NCBI GenBank assembly: GCA_024235895.1
Contig: JACKLM010000004.1
Span: 434,001 to 498,000, forward strand
Direction: 5' to 3'
Source: Burkholderiaceae bacterium
Lineage (GTDB): Bacteria; Pseudomonadota; Gammaproteobacteria; Burkholderiales; Burkholderiaceae_C
DNA length: 64,000 nt
Shown here piece by piece: positions 35,801 to 42,804 of the stretch. The notes under the pieces were generated by a model. That model saw only the letters and a program-made list of their open reading frames with translations, made no database searches and was not told where the DNA came from. How positions within the stretch are numbered: position 1 is the stretch's first letter; each line of letters begins with the position of its first letter. Position numbers and translations under genes: made by a program.

Positions 35801-36119
35801 GCGTCAGGCCGTCGCCGGTGGCGACCCACAGAAACCCCGTGCGGTCCTGCGCGATCGCGGCGACGACGCCCCGCGGGATCGCGTCGGCGCCGACGCGGTC
35901 CAGCCGCGGCGCGCCGAGCGGGTCGGTCAGCGGGTCCGCCGGGTCCGGCTGCCGGGTGTCGACGGCGCCGGCGGTCGGCGATGCGGCGGCGGCATCGAGC
36001 GCACCCGGCGCGACGATCATGGTGGCGCAGGCGAGCAGCCAGGCCCGCCAAGCCGGGGCCCGGCGCGCGGTGCGCGGGTCCCGGCCCGCCTCGCGACGGG
36101 TCCGCTCGAACGGGCTCAC
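32811..36119 (-). CDS. Two-component-regulator-propeller diguanylate cyclase
   Basis: The 1102-residue membrane protein would make cyclic di-GMP. It has a signal/anchor (about 25-48) and two seven-bladed-type regulator propellers built of repeated motifs such as GFLWVATGDGLTRFDG, GRLWIGTETDGLASYD and GAIWAGTAQGEVLRID. A Y_Y_Y immunoglobulin-like domain (RFAYRLDGVDADWI, APGAYRLRVRGSNRAG) follows, then a transmembrane helix (about 790-815), a coiled coil (QREVAERTAELSEMTERL) and a GGDEF domain. The active site is GGEEF (about residue 972), a functional variant, and the inhibitory RxxD site (RDSD) lies five residues before it. It follows a TPR gene by 48 bp. The periplasmic signal is unknown. 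Confidence 0.93.
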   Translation of the reverse strand: MSPFERTRREAGRDPRTARRAPAWRAWLLACATMIVAPGALDAAAASPTAGAVDTRQPDPADPLTDPLGAPRLDRVGADAIPRGVVAAIAQDRTGFLWVATGDGLTRFDGHRFRPLERDGDDPTARNLGWIRALLGGRDGRLWIGTETDGLASYDPATDRVVDHGSAAGQRPWPTIRALAEDSDGAIWAGSVGGGLQRFDPARGRFDAWRADGSAGALPDDRILALQLDADGTLWIGHWRGLARLRRGATRFEPVWPAASGPGPDAAVVQALARTDDGAIWAGTAQGEVLRIDAGRDAAARTVAPARAAADAVTAIVADAEGRVWIGRASGIDLHDAHSATLRRRLRHDPADPGALAGNEVSSLLRDRDDAIWIGGYGLGLQRVAPHQQALRMRRAERRPDGLFANPDARSLLARPDGGLWAALQDGQLVGLDAALRVVGPALPGPAGERIEAMAEAADGTRWIGSAGLVRAVGVDGRERSRLPHAGGITQQLLPARDGRLWVGTQEGLYLLAPGGAALRRIAAADGSALRGDIFALAEAPDGAVWVGNANGLWRVAPGSDVPVPVESPAGAEGLANPIVLGLLFDRDGRLWLDTAVAGLHRMTAFDGRRARFDRVSARHGIVNRPFGVNLQQDARGRIWTHMYVYDPARDHLHELTAADGATLGTGWFRSHARLVDGRLVFGGSRGLLVVEPDRFEPPADTPPVAATELRIDGVAVRAGVPPQGVTLAAEHRSVGIEFAALDYADPRRTRFAYRLDGVDADWIAAGAEYRVAAYGRLAPGAYRLRVRGSNRAGVWNPQELEIPLRVQPAWWQTAAARAGGVVSAAALFALALALLVRRRTRMLQQQRRILQREVAERTAELSEMTERLRQQSAELEQASLTDPLTGLRNRRYLAQHIDADVSIAQRRWTGAEARDGRAPVQADLVFFVVDIDHFKAVNDRHGHAAGDAVLRQMRARLQRVFRDSDHLVRWGGEEFLVVARSSERAHAAELAERLRAAVADQPFVLDDGTSLPCKVSIGFAAFPLASALPAALGWEATVGLADAALLAVKRSARGHWAGLLRAEAPTRGALLALLRQRVEDWATTPGLVFVASRPLTPPDDA

Positions 36120-36167
36120 GTGTCCCGGGGCCTCGGTGGGCGGGGGTGGGCGGCGGTCATGCCGCGG

Positions 36168-36941
36168 TCAGTCCTCGAGCTCGGACTTGGCGAGTTCGAC
36201 GTCGAGCCGCTCCATCGCGTCCATCGGCACGCAGGCGGCCGCCTCCTCGTACAGATGCTCGGCCTCCGCCATGTGCCGGTCGCCCTCGAGCATGACCAGG
36301 CCGTTGGCGAACTCGATGCGCGCGATCGCGCTGCCCGGGTTGAGCTCGAGCGCCCTCCTGAACATCTTCAGCCCGGTCGCGGCGTCGGCGCCCTGCGCGT
36401 GGCCGAGCAGCTTGCCGACCTTGTCGATGACCTCGGCGTGGAAGCTGCCCAGCGCGATGTGCGCGTCGGCATGCCTGGGCGCGAGCCGTATCGTCGTCTC
36501 CAGCGCATGCCGGACCTTGTGGCCCAGCCCCTGCGCGAGCGCCTTCGCGACGCTGATGCCCTGGCTGTAGCGCCCCAGCGCGTAGGCCTGCCAGTACCAG
36601 GCATTGGCATTGCCGGGCTCGGCGGCCTGCTGCGCCTCGGCGCGCCCGGCGGCCTGCAGCAGCATCTCGAGCTTGGCCTGTTCGCTGCGCTCCAGGTAGT
36701 GGGCGTAGATGCACTGCGCCTTGTTGGCCACCGTGATGCCGGCACCGCCGGCCTTCAGCCCGGCGTCGAAGGCCTTGCGGAACTGCCCGGCGTGAAACAG
36801 CGCCCAGGCCGCGCGCACCGCCTCGTCGCCGGGCCAGGGCTCGGCGTCGCCGGCGTGCAGCCGCGCCCAATGCTTCTTCAGCGCCGCGGCACCATAGGTG
36901 TAGTCGTCGGCGGGGTAGGGGAAGGCGGTCCACTTGGCCAT
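36168..36941 (-). CDS. TPR-like repeat protein
   Basis: The 257-residue cytoplasmic protein is almost wholly helical with TPR-type pairs, clearest in NANAWYWQAYALGRYSQGIS, HADAHIALGSFHAEVIDKVG and GLKMFRRALELNPGSAIARI. There is no signal peptide or catalytic motif. ATG 36941 starts directly before the conserved region (MAKWTAFPYPADDYTYG); the upstream frame is Cys/Arg-rich antisense sequence. It sits between a TetR gene and the diguanylate cyclase gene on one strand, so it may scaffold one of them, but no partner can be named. Confidence 0.85.
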   Translation of the reverse strand: MAKWTAFPYPADDYTYGAAALKKHWARLHAGDAEPWPGDEAVRAAWALFHAGQFRKAFDAGLKAGGAGITVANKAQCIYAHYLERSEQAKLEMLLQAAGRAEAQQAAEPGNANAWYWQAYALGRYSQGISVAKALAQGLGHKVRHALETTIRLAPRHADAHIALGSFHAEVIDKVGKLLGHAQGADAATGLKMFRRALELNPGSAIARIEFANGLVMLEGDRHMAEAEHLYEEAAACVPMDAMERLDVELAKSELED

Positions 36942-37023
36942 GCGGGTTCTCCGTCGCGGGCAGTCCCGCGCGGCGCGCGGGGCGATGTCGGGCCTGGCCG
37001 CGTGCGCATCGGGGGCGTGGGTC

Positions 37024-37683
37024 TCAGGTCGCGGTGTAGGCGGCCGCCAGCGTGCGCAGGTGCGCGCGCGACGCCGGCTCCAGGTAGGGCAGCAGCAGGC
37101 TGAGCGTGTGCAGCGCGCCGCGGCCGAGCGCGTCGGCGGCACCCTCGGGCTCGAGCGCGTGGCGCGGGTCGCGCACGTATTCGTAGCTCAGCCAGTAGGT
37201 CAGCACGACGACCATCGCGGTGGCGGTCGGGTCGGCCGCCTCGGGCTCGATCGCCAGCGCGCCGCTGGCGGCCAGCCCGTCGAGCACCTGCCGCACCGCC
37301 CGCCCCTTGCCGCGCAGCACCGACTGGAAGTGCGTCTCCAGCCGGCGGTTCTTGCTCAGCAGGTCGTTCAGGTCGCGGTACAGGAAGCGGTACTGCCACA
37401 CCAACTCGAACAGCATGTGGAAGAACAGCCAGGCCTGCTCGACGTCGGCGACCTCGCCGGCGGCCGGCAGCAGTTCGTCCAGCGCATGCTCGAAGCGGCC
37501 GAACAGCGCGTTGATCAGCTCGTCCTTGGCCGGGTAGTGGTAGTACAGGTTGCCGGGGCTGATGCGCAGCTCGGCCGAGATCAGCGTCGTCGAGACGTTG
37601 GGCTCGCCGAAGCGGTTGAACAGCGCCAGCGTGACGTCGAGGATGCGCTCGGCGGTGCGTCGCGGCGGCTTCTTCGGGGCCAT
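37024..37683 (-). CDS. TetR family regulator
   Basis: The 219-residue protein has an N-terminal TetR helix-turn-helix (RTAERILDVTLALFNRFGEP, LRISPGNLYYHYPAKDELI) and a helical ligand-binding domain with aromatic-rich segments (AWLFFHMLFELVWQYRFLYR). It is divergent from the ABC exporter pair, 117 bp away, so it most likely represses that transporter. The gene starts at ATG 37683; a further in-frame ATG about 18 nt upstream is possible. Confidence 0.9.
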   Translation of the reverse strand: MAPKKPPRRTAERILDVTLALFNRFGEPNVSTTLISAELRISPGNLYYHYPAKDELINALFGRFEHALDELLPAAGEVADVEQAWLFFHMLFELVWQYRFLYRDLNDLLSKNRRLETHFQSVLRGKGRAVRQVLDGLAASGALAIEPEAADPTATAMVVVLTYWLSYEYVRDPRHALEPEGAADALGRGALHTLSLLLPYLEPASRAHLRTLAAAYTAT

Positions 37684-37800
37684 GAGGCCATTCTGGCGCA
37701 TGCCCGCGCGCCGGCGCCTCCGGGCAGGCCCGGGGGCGGATGCGGCGTGACGGCCCAAACCCCGCCTGGTACGGGGCGCCGTGCCTACAATCCCGTCGCC

Positions 37801-38769
37801 ATGCCCGCGGTGCGAATCGACGAGGTCGTCAAGGTCTACCCGGGTGCCCGGGGGCCGCTGCGCGCGCTCGACGCGGTCAGCTTCGACATCGAGGCCGGCG
37901 AGTTCTTCGGCCTGCTCGGCCCCAACGGCGCCGGCAAGACGACGCTGATCTCGATCCTCGCCGGGCTGGCGCGCGCAACCGGGGGGCGGGTGACCGTCAT
38001 GGGCCACGACGTCGTGGCCGACTACGCGGCGGCAAGGCGTGCGCTCGGGATCGTGCCGCAGGAGCTGGTCTTCGACCCCTTCTTCAGCGTGCGCGAGACG
38101 CTCGCGATCCAGAGCGGCTACTTCGGCGTGCGCGGCAACGGGGCCTGGATCGACGAGCTGCTCGAGGGCCTGGGGCTGGCCGACAAGGCCGATGCCAACA
38201 TGCGCCAGCTCTCCGGCGGCATGAAGCGCCGCGTGCTGGTGGCGCAGGCGCTGGTGCACCGGCCGCCGGTGATCGTGCTCGACGAGCCGACCGCGGGCGT
38301 GGACGTCGAGCTGCGCCAGACGCTGTGGCAGTTCGTTGCCGCGCTCAACCGCCAGGGCCACACCGTGCTGCTGACGACGCACTACCTCGAGGAGGCCGAG
38401 GCGCTGTGCGGCCGCATCGCCATGCTCAAGCTCGGCCGCGTCGTCGCGCTGGACCGCACCGCGAACCTGCTGGCCGGCACCGCGAGCACGATGCTGCGAT
38501 TCAAGACCGACGATGCGCTGCCGGCCGGGCTGGCCGCGCAGGCACGCGTGACCGGGCGCATCGTGCAGTTGAGCGCGCACGATGCGATCGAGGTCGAGCG
38601 CATCCTGGCGCGGCTGCGCGAGTCCGGCGTGCGCGTCGACGAGCTCGAGATCGGGCGCGCCGATCTCGAGGATGTCTTCCTCGAGATCATGCGCGGCGCA
38701 GGCGGTGCGGGGCCGCAGGCGGCCGCACCCTCACCGGCCGGCGCGCTGCCGGCCGTGGCGCGCGCATGA
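37801..38769 (+). CDS. ABC exporter ATP-binding protein (YadG/DrrA type)
   Basis: The 322-residue ATPase has Walker A GPNGAGKTT, Q-loop IVPQELVFDPFFSV, signature LSGGMKRR, Walker B VIVLDEPTAGVD and H-loop TTHYLEEAE, then a C-terminal regulatory extension typical of DrrA/YadG-type ABC-2 exporters. Its stop overlaps the start of the permease gene by ATGA. Together they form an exporter for an unknown substrate, probably lipid-like or drug-like. Confidence 0.94.
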   Translation: MPAVRIDEVVKVYPGARGPLRALDAVSFDIEAGEFFGLLGPNGAGKTTLISILAGLARATGGRVTVMGHDVVADYAAARRALGIVPQELVFDPFFSVRETLAIQSGYFGVRGNGAWIDELLEGLGLADKADANMRQLSGGMKRRVLVAQALVHRPPVIVLDEPTAGVDVELRQTLWQFVAALNRQGHTVLLTTHYLEEAEALCGRIAMLKLGRVVALDRTANLLAGTASTMLRFKTDDALPAGLAAQARVTGRIVQLSAHDAIEVERILARLRESGVRVDELEIGRADLEDVFLEIMRGAGGAGPQAAAPSPAGALPAVARA

Positions 38770-39536
38770 CGGCCGCCTCGCTGGCCGGCGCGCGCACGCT
38801 GCTGTACAAGGAGGTGCTGCGCTTCTGGAAGGTCGCGTTCCAGACCGTGGCGGCGCCCGTCATCACCTCGCTGCTGTACCTGCTGATCTTCGGCCATGTG
38901 CTGGAGGGCCGGGTCGAGGTCTTCCCCGGCGTGCCCTACACCAGCTTCCTGATCCCGGGGCTGGTGATGATGAGCGTGCTGCAGAACGCGTTCGCCAATA
39001 CCGCGAGCTCGCTGGTGCAGAGCAAGATCACCGGCAACCTCGTCTTCCTGCTCGTCACGCCGCTGTCGCACTGGGCCTGGTTCGTCGCCTACGTCGGCGC
39101 GGCGATGCTGCGCGGCCTGATGGTCGGGTTGGGGGTCCTGCTGGCGACGCTGTGGATGGGGCTGCCGACGCTGGCCGAGCCGCTGTGGGCGGTCGTCTTC
39201 GCGCTGATGGGCGCGGCGATCCTGGCCACGCTCGGGCTGATCGCCGGGCTGTGGGCCGACAAGTTCGACCAGATGGCGGCGTTCCAGAACTTCGTCGTCA
39301 TGCCGATGACGATGCTGTCGGGGGTCTTCTACTCGGTGCACTCGCTGCCGCCGGCGTGGCAGACGGCGAGCCACCTCAACCCCTTCTTCTACATGATCGA
39401 CGGCTTCCGGCGCGGCTTCTTCGGCGCCAGCGACGTCTCGCCCTGGCTCAGCCTGGCGATCGTCGGCGCGACCCTGGTCATGATCGCCGCGCTCGCGCTG
39501 CGGCTGCTGGCCAGCGGCTACAAGCTGCGGCACTGA
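38766..39536 (+). CDS. ABC-2 type permease (YadH type)
   Basis: The 256-residue integral membrane protein has six predicted helices and the ABC-2 signature region with LNPFFYMIDGFRRGFFG near the C-terminus. ATGA overlap with the upstream ATPase gene shows coupled synthesis. It dimerises in known relatives to form the export channel. Confidence 0.93.
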   Translation: MTAASLAGARTLLYKEVLRFWKVAFQTVAAPVITSLLYLLIFGHVLEGRVEVFPGVPYTSFLIPGLVMMSVLQNAFANTASSLVQSKITGNLVFLLVTPLSHWAWFVAYVGAAMLRGLMVGLGVLLATLWMGLPTLAEPLWAVVFALMGAAILATLGLIAGLWADKFDQMAAFQNFVVMPMTMLSGVFYSVHSLPPAWQTASHLNPFFYMIDGFRRGFFGASDVSPWLSLAIVGATLVMIAALALRLLASGYKLRH

Positions 39537-39578
39537 GGCCGCCGCCGCAGGCGCGGCAGCCTTCGCGGGCGAGTGCGT

Positions 39579-39640
39579 CCGAGCCGGCGCCTTTGCAGGC
39601 GGAAGCGCCCGAGCCGGCGCCTTTGCAGGCGCCGGGGCTC
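39579..39640. repeat. 30-bp direct repeat with hairpin between convergent genes
   Basis: The 23-bp string starting CCGAGCCGGCGCC occurs at 39579-39601 and again at 39609-39631. The second copy continues into GGCGCCGG, giving an 8-bp perfect stem with loop TTTGCA, extended by GAGC/GCTC with a two-base bulge. It lies just after the permease stop and just before the end of the convergent M48 gene, so a bidirectional transcript-end role is likely. Confidence 0.6.
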
Positions 39641-39644
39641 GCGG

Positions 39645-41633
39645 CTACAGCGGCGCGGCGGCGGACTCGCCGAAGGCCGCGGGCGCGGGCAACGCGGCGT
39701 CCAGCGGGGCGGGCGGCTCGAGGTCCAGCAGCCAGGCCGCGGTCGCGAGCACGGCCGCCGCCCGCTCGTCGCCGGCCAGCGCCGCGTCGGCCTGCCAGGC
39801 CTGCACCCAGGCGCGCAGCAGCCGCGGCCGCTGCAGCGCGGCGACATGCTGCAGCCGCACGACCGCGCGCAGCGTCGCGCGTGCGGCCGCAGCTGGCGAC
39901 ATCCGGACGAGCGCGGGCAGTTGCATCGCCGCGCTCGCGCGGGCGGTCCAGGCGGCGGTCGGTGCGCCGCCGGTGGCGTCGGCCAGCACCGCCCCGAGCG
40001 CGGCGGTGACGCGCGCGGCCTCCGGCGCCGCGCCCCGCCAGCGCCCGCGCGGCGCCGGCGGCGGCGAACGGCAGGCTGCGCTGGCGCACGCGCTGGCGCA
40101 GCAGCAGCCAGCGCATCGCCTGCGCCAGGCCGCGCGCGTCGCGCCGCGCGGCGTCGAGCAGCGCGCGGCGCGCGGCAGGGGCATGGAGGCCGCACGCCGT
40201 GCCAGCGCGTCGAGTGCAGCCGTGCGCGCCAGCGGCCCGAGTGCCGCGAGCTCGTTGCGCATCGCCGCCGCGACGGATGGCGCGAGCGCGCCGAAGGCGT
40301 CGGCTGGCGGCGGACGAGGCGCGGCCACCAGCGCGCGCAGGGCGGCGTGAAGCTCGGCCGCGCTATGCCAGCGGCCGATGCGCTCGATCGCCTCGGCCTC
40401 GCGCGCGCGGGCCCGTGCTTTGGCGTCGTCGGGGTCGGCGCGCCGCAGCGGGTCCAGCGGCACGGCGCAGCTGTCGGGGTATGCGGCCCGGCCGGACGCG
40501 GTGCCGGCAGCGCGCCGGGCCCCGGTCCTGGCGCCGTTCACGGTATCGCCCGCGTGGCCGCCGAACGGCCAGCCGGCGTGCCCCGCTGTGCCCGCAGCCG
40601 TGGGCGCGTCGGCTGCCGCCAGCGCCGTCAACGGCAGCAGTGGCTCGGCGCCGGCAGCCGGCGGCGGCAGCGGGTCCGCCGGCAGGTCGGGCATGCTGCG
40701 GCCGAACAGGCGCCGGATGCGCTCGGCCAGCGGCGGGTGCGTGGCCCACCAGGTCCGCCCCCCGCCGCTGGCCAGGAACAGGTGCGCCAGCGCGCCGGTG
40801 GACGGCGCCAGCGCGTCGGCGTGCGCGGCGTGCTGGGTCGCGATCTTGCGCAGTGCGCCGCCGAGGCCGGCGACCTGACGCGTGTACTTGACCGCCGAGG
40901 CGTCGGCGAGGAATTCGCGCTGGCGCGACACCGCGGCCTGCAGCAGGCGTGCGGCCGCCCAGCCGAGCGAGCCGACCGCGATCAGCGCGACGCCGAAGAT
41001 CGCCCCCGGATGGCGGCGACCGTCGTCGTCGGCGGCGGCCAGCCCGCGCCCGAGGTCGAACAGCAGCCGCAATCCCCAGACCATGCCGATGAGCCGCATG
41101 TTCAGCGTCGTGTCGCCGTGCACGAGGTGGCTGATCTCGTGGGCGACGACACCCTGCAACTCGGCGCGGTCCAGCCGCTCCAGCGCGCCGCGGGTGACCG
41201 CGACGACCGCATCGCCCTCGCCCCAGCCGGCCGCGAAGGCGTTGATCGCATCCTCGCGCGGCAGCACCCAGGCCGCCGGCGCGCGGATGCCGGCGGCGAT
41301 CGCCATCTCGGCGACGACGTTGGCCAGCCGCCGCTCGAGCGCATCGTCACCGCGCGCCTCGCGCCCGCCGGCCAGCCGCGCGACATGGGCGCCGCCCTCG
41401 CGCAGCCGCATCGATTCGATCGCACAGCCGCCGAGCACGTAGACCAGCACCAGCACGGTATTGGTCGTGTAGAACCAGCCCGGCGTGCCGTCGGCCCAGG
41501 GGATGGTGAGCCGGTAGGCCAGCAGCATCGCCGCGTTGACGACGATCACCAGGCCGGCGACGACGAGCGCGAACAGCCCCAGCAGGCGGCGCGTGCCGGC
41601 CTGCGCGGCCTCCTGGTGGCGGCGGAATCGCAT
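39645..41633 (-). CDS. M48 family membrane metalloprotease (HtpX-like), frame disturbed
   Basis: The 662-residue product has two N-terminal helices (about 17-42, 55-72), the M48 zinc motif HEISH (H165/E166/H169) in GVVAHEISHLVHGD, the third ligand region REFLADASAVKYTR, and further helices between them. A long Ala-rich helical C-terminal region follows. From about 40175 to 40035 the annotated frame turns Cys/Arg-rich with poor codons, while the neighbouring frame reads ALLDAARRDARGLAQAMRW and is all G/C-ending; afterwards the annotated frame looks right again. This suggests two compensating indels. It follows lemA by 33 bp, a known pairing in envelope protein turnover. Confidence 0.85.
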   Translation of the reverse strand: MRFRRHQEAAQAGTRRLLGLFALVVAGLVIVVNAAMLLAYRLTIPWADGTPGWFYTTNTVLVLVYVLGGCAIESMRLREGGAHVARLAGGREARGDDALERRLANVVAEMAIAAGIRAPAAWVLPREDAINAFAAGWGEGDAVVAVTRGALERLDRAELQGVVAHEISHLVHGDTTLNMRLIGMVWGLRLLFDLGRGLAAADDDGRRHPGAIFGVALIAVGSLGWAAARLLQAAVSRQREFLADASAVKYTRQVAGLGGALRKIATQHAAHADALAPSTGALAHLFLASGGGRTWWATHPPLAERIRRLFGRSMPDLPADPLPPPAAGAEPLLPLTALAAADAPTAAGTAGHAGWPFGGHAGDTVNGARTGARRAAGTASGRAAYPDSCAVPLDPLRRADPDDAKARARAREAEAIERIGRWHSAAELHAALRALVAAPRPPPADAFGALAPSVAAAMRNELAALGPLARTAALDALARRAASMPLPRAARCSTPRGATRAAWRRRCAGCCCASACASAACRSPPPAPRGRWRGAAPEAARVTAALGAVLADATGGAPTAAWTARASAAMQLPALVRMSPAAAARATLRAVVRLQHVAALQRPRLLRAWVQAWQADAALAGDERAAAVLATAAWLLDLEPPAPLDAALPAPAAFGESAAAPL

Positions 41634-41666
41634 CGGCGCTCGGCACGCGGGGTCGCGGCCGCCGGA

Positions 41667-42284
41667 TCAGAGTTGCACGCGCGGCGCCCGGCGCTCCTCG
41701 TCGCTCGCGGTCGATTCGAGCATCGCCGCCGGGCGGAAACCGGTCAGCCGCGCGACGACGACCGACGGGAAGTGCTGGGCCGCGTTGTTGTGATCGAGCA
41801 CGGCGTCGTTGAAGGCCTGGCGCGCGAAGGCCACGCGGTTCTCGGTGTGGGTGAGCTCCTCGGCCAGCTCGCGCATGGTCTTGTCGGCCTTCAGCTCGGG
41901 GTAGGCCTCGACGACCGCCATCAGGCGACCGAGGGCGCCGCCGAGCAGCCCCTCGGCAGCGGCCAGTGCGCCGATGCGGGCCGGGTCGGCGGGCGCCTCG
42001 CGTGCGCGGTCGGCCGCTCGCTGCGCCCCGCCGCGCGCCTGCGTGACCGCCTCCAGCGTCTCGCGCTCGTGCTGCAGATATTTGCGCGCGACGTCGACCA
42101 GGTTGGGCACCAGGTCGTGGCGGCGCTTGAGCTGGACGTCGATCTGCGCGAAGGCGTTGGCGATCTCGTTGCGCAGCCGCACCAGCCGGTTGTAGACCCA
42201 GACCGCCCACACCAGGACGACGAGGGCGATGCCCCAGCGCAGCATCGAGGCCGGGGTCAGGCCGAAGGGGGCGAGGGCTTCCAT
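41667..42284 (-). CDS. lemA: LemA family protein
   Basis: The 205-residue protein has an N-terminal membrane anchor (about 14-35) and the long helical LemA domain: YNRLVRLRNEIANAFAQIDV, LKRRHDLVPNLVDVARKYLQ, VVEAYPELKADKTMREL, LTHTENRVAFARQAFND and the C-terminal NNAAQHFPSVVVA. ATG 42284 matches the family; the longer frame upstream runs through the large inverted repeat and is not coding. LemA proteins often accompany M48/HtpX proteases, as here; their biochemical role is not established. Confidence 0.94.
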   Translation of the reverse strand: MEALAPFGLTPASMLRWGIALVVLVWAVWVYNRLVRLRNEIANAFAQIDVQLKRRHDLVPNLVDVARKYLQHERETLEAVTQARGGAQRAADRAREAPADPARIGALAAAEGLLGGALGRLMAVVEAYPELKADKTMRELAEELTHTENRVAFARQAFNDAVLDHNNAAQHFPSVVVARLTGFRPAAMLESTASDEERRAPRVQL

Positions 42285-42348
42285 CGTGCGGCTCCTGGGC
42301 GGGTGGGCTGGGCCGGCGCCGGCGCGCCGGCTGCCGATGCGCGGTCGC

Positions 42349-42404
42349 CCTGGGAGGCTGCCGGGGTTCGGGAGGGCGCTCCCGAACCCCGGCAGCCTCC
42401 CAGG
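42349..42404. repeat. Perfect 26-bp inverted repeat (cruciform-forming)
   Basis: Arms 42349-42374 and 42379-42404 are perfect reverse complements separated by only GGCG. The arms begin CCTGGGAGGCTGCCGGGG. It lies in the divergent gap between lemA and bolA, 64 bp from the lemA start and 43 bp from the bolA start, without a T-run on either side. It could extrude as a cruciform, end transcripts entering from either side, or be a REP-like element. Confidence 0.9.
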
Positions 42405-42447
42405 CAGCGAGGCCTGCAGCTGCGCGGGGCGCTTCGTACAATGGCGC

Positions 42448-42714
42448 ATGGCCGATCCGACCCCCGACACGCTGCGCGCGTATCTTGCCGCAGGACTGCC
42501 CTGTGAATTCCTCGAAGTCGACGGCGATGGCCGGCATTTCTTCGCCACCATCGTCTCGACGGCGTTCGAGGGGCTGCCGCGGGTGCGCCGCCACCAGCGC
42601 GTCTACGAGGCGCTGGGCGATAGAATGCGCGAGGAAATCCACGCGCTGTCGATGAAGACGCTCACCCCGGCCGAGTTCGCCGCCCAGCGCGGCGCGGCCC
42701 ATCCCTACGACTGA
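42448..42714 (+). CDS. BolA/IbaG family protein
   Basis: The 88-residue protein has the BolA-like fold with the helix-turn-helix-like segment VRRHQRVYEALGDRMREEIHALSMKTLTPAEF. The first half (AGLPCEFLEVDGDGRHFFAT) matches the YrbA/IbaG branch, whose members bind glutaredoxin-linked iron-sulfur clusters. A Cys near residue 19 and His residues are available as ligands. It precedes murA, a conserved order in beta- and gammaproteobacteria. Confidence 0.93.
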   Translation: MADPTPDTLRAYLAAGLPCEFLEVDGDGRHFFATIVSTAFEGLPRVRRHQRVYEALGDRMREEIHALSMKTLTPAEFAAQRGAAHPYD

Positions 42715-42804
42715 ACCACCCGCGCGCTCGCCGCGGGTGGCGGTGCTGCCGCCGGCGGGCCCGGCGGCTGGATCTCCACCGCGGCGTCGCGACGACGCCC
42801 CGGC

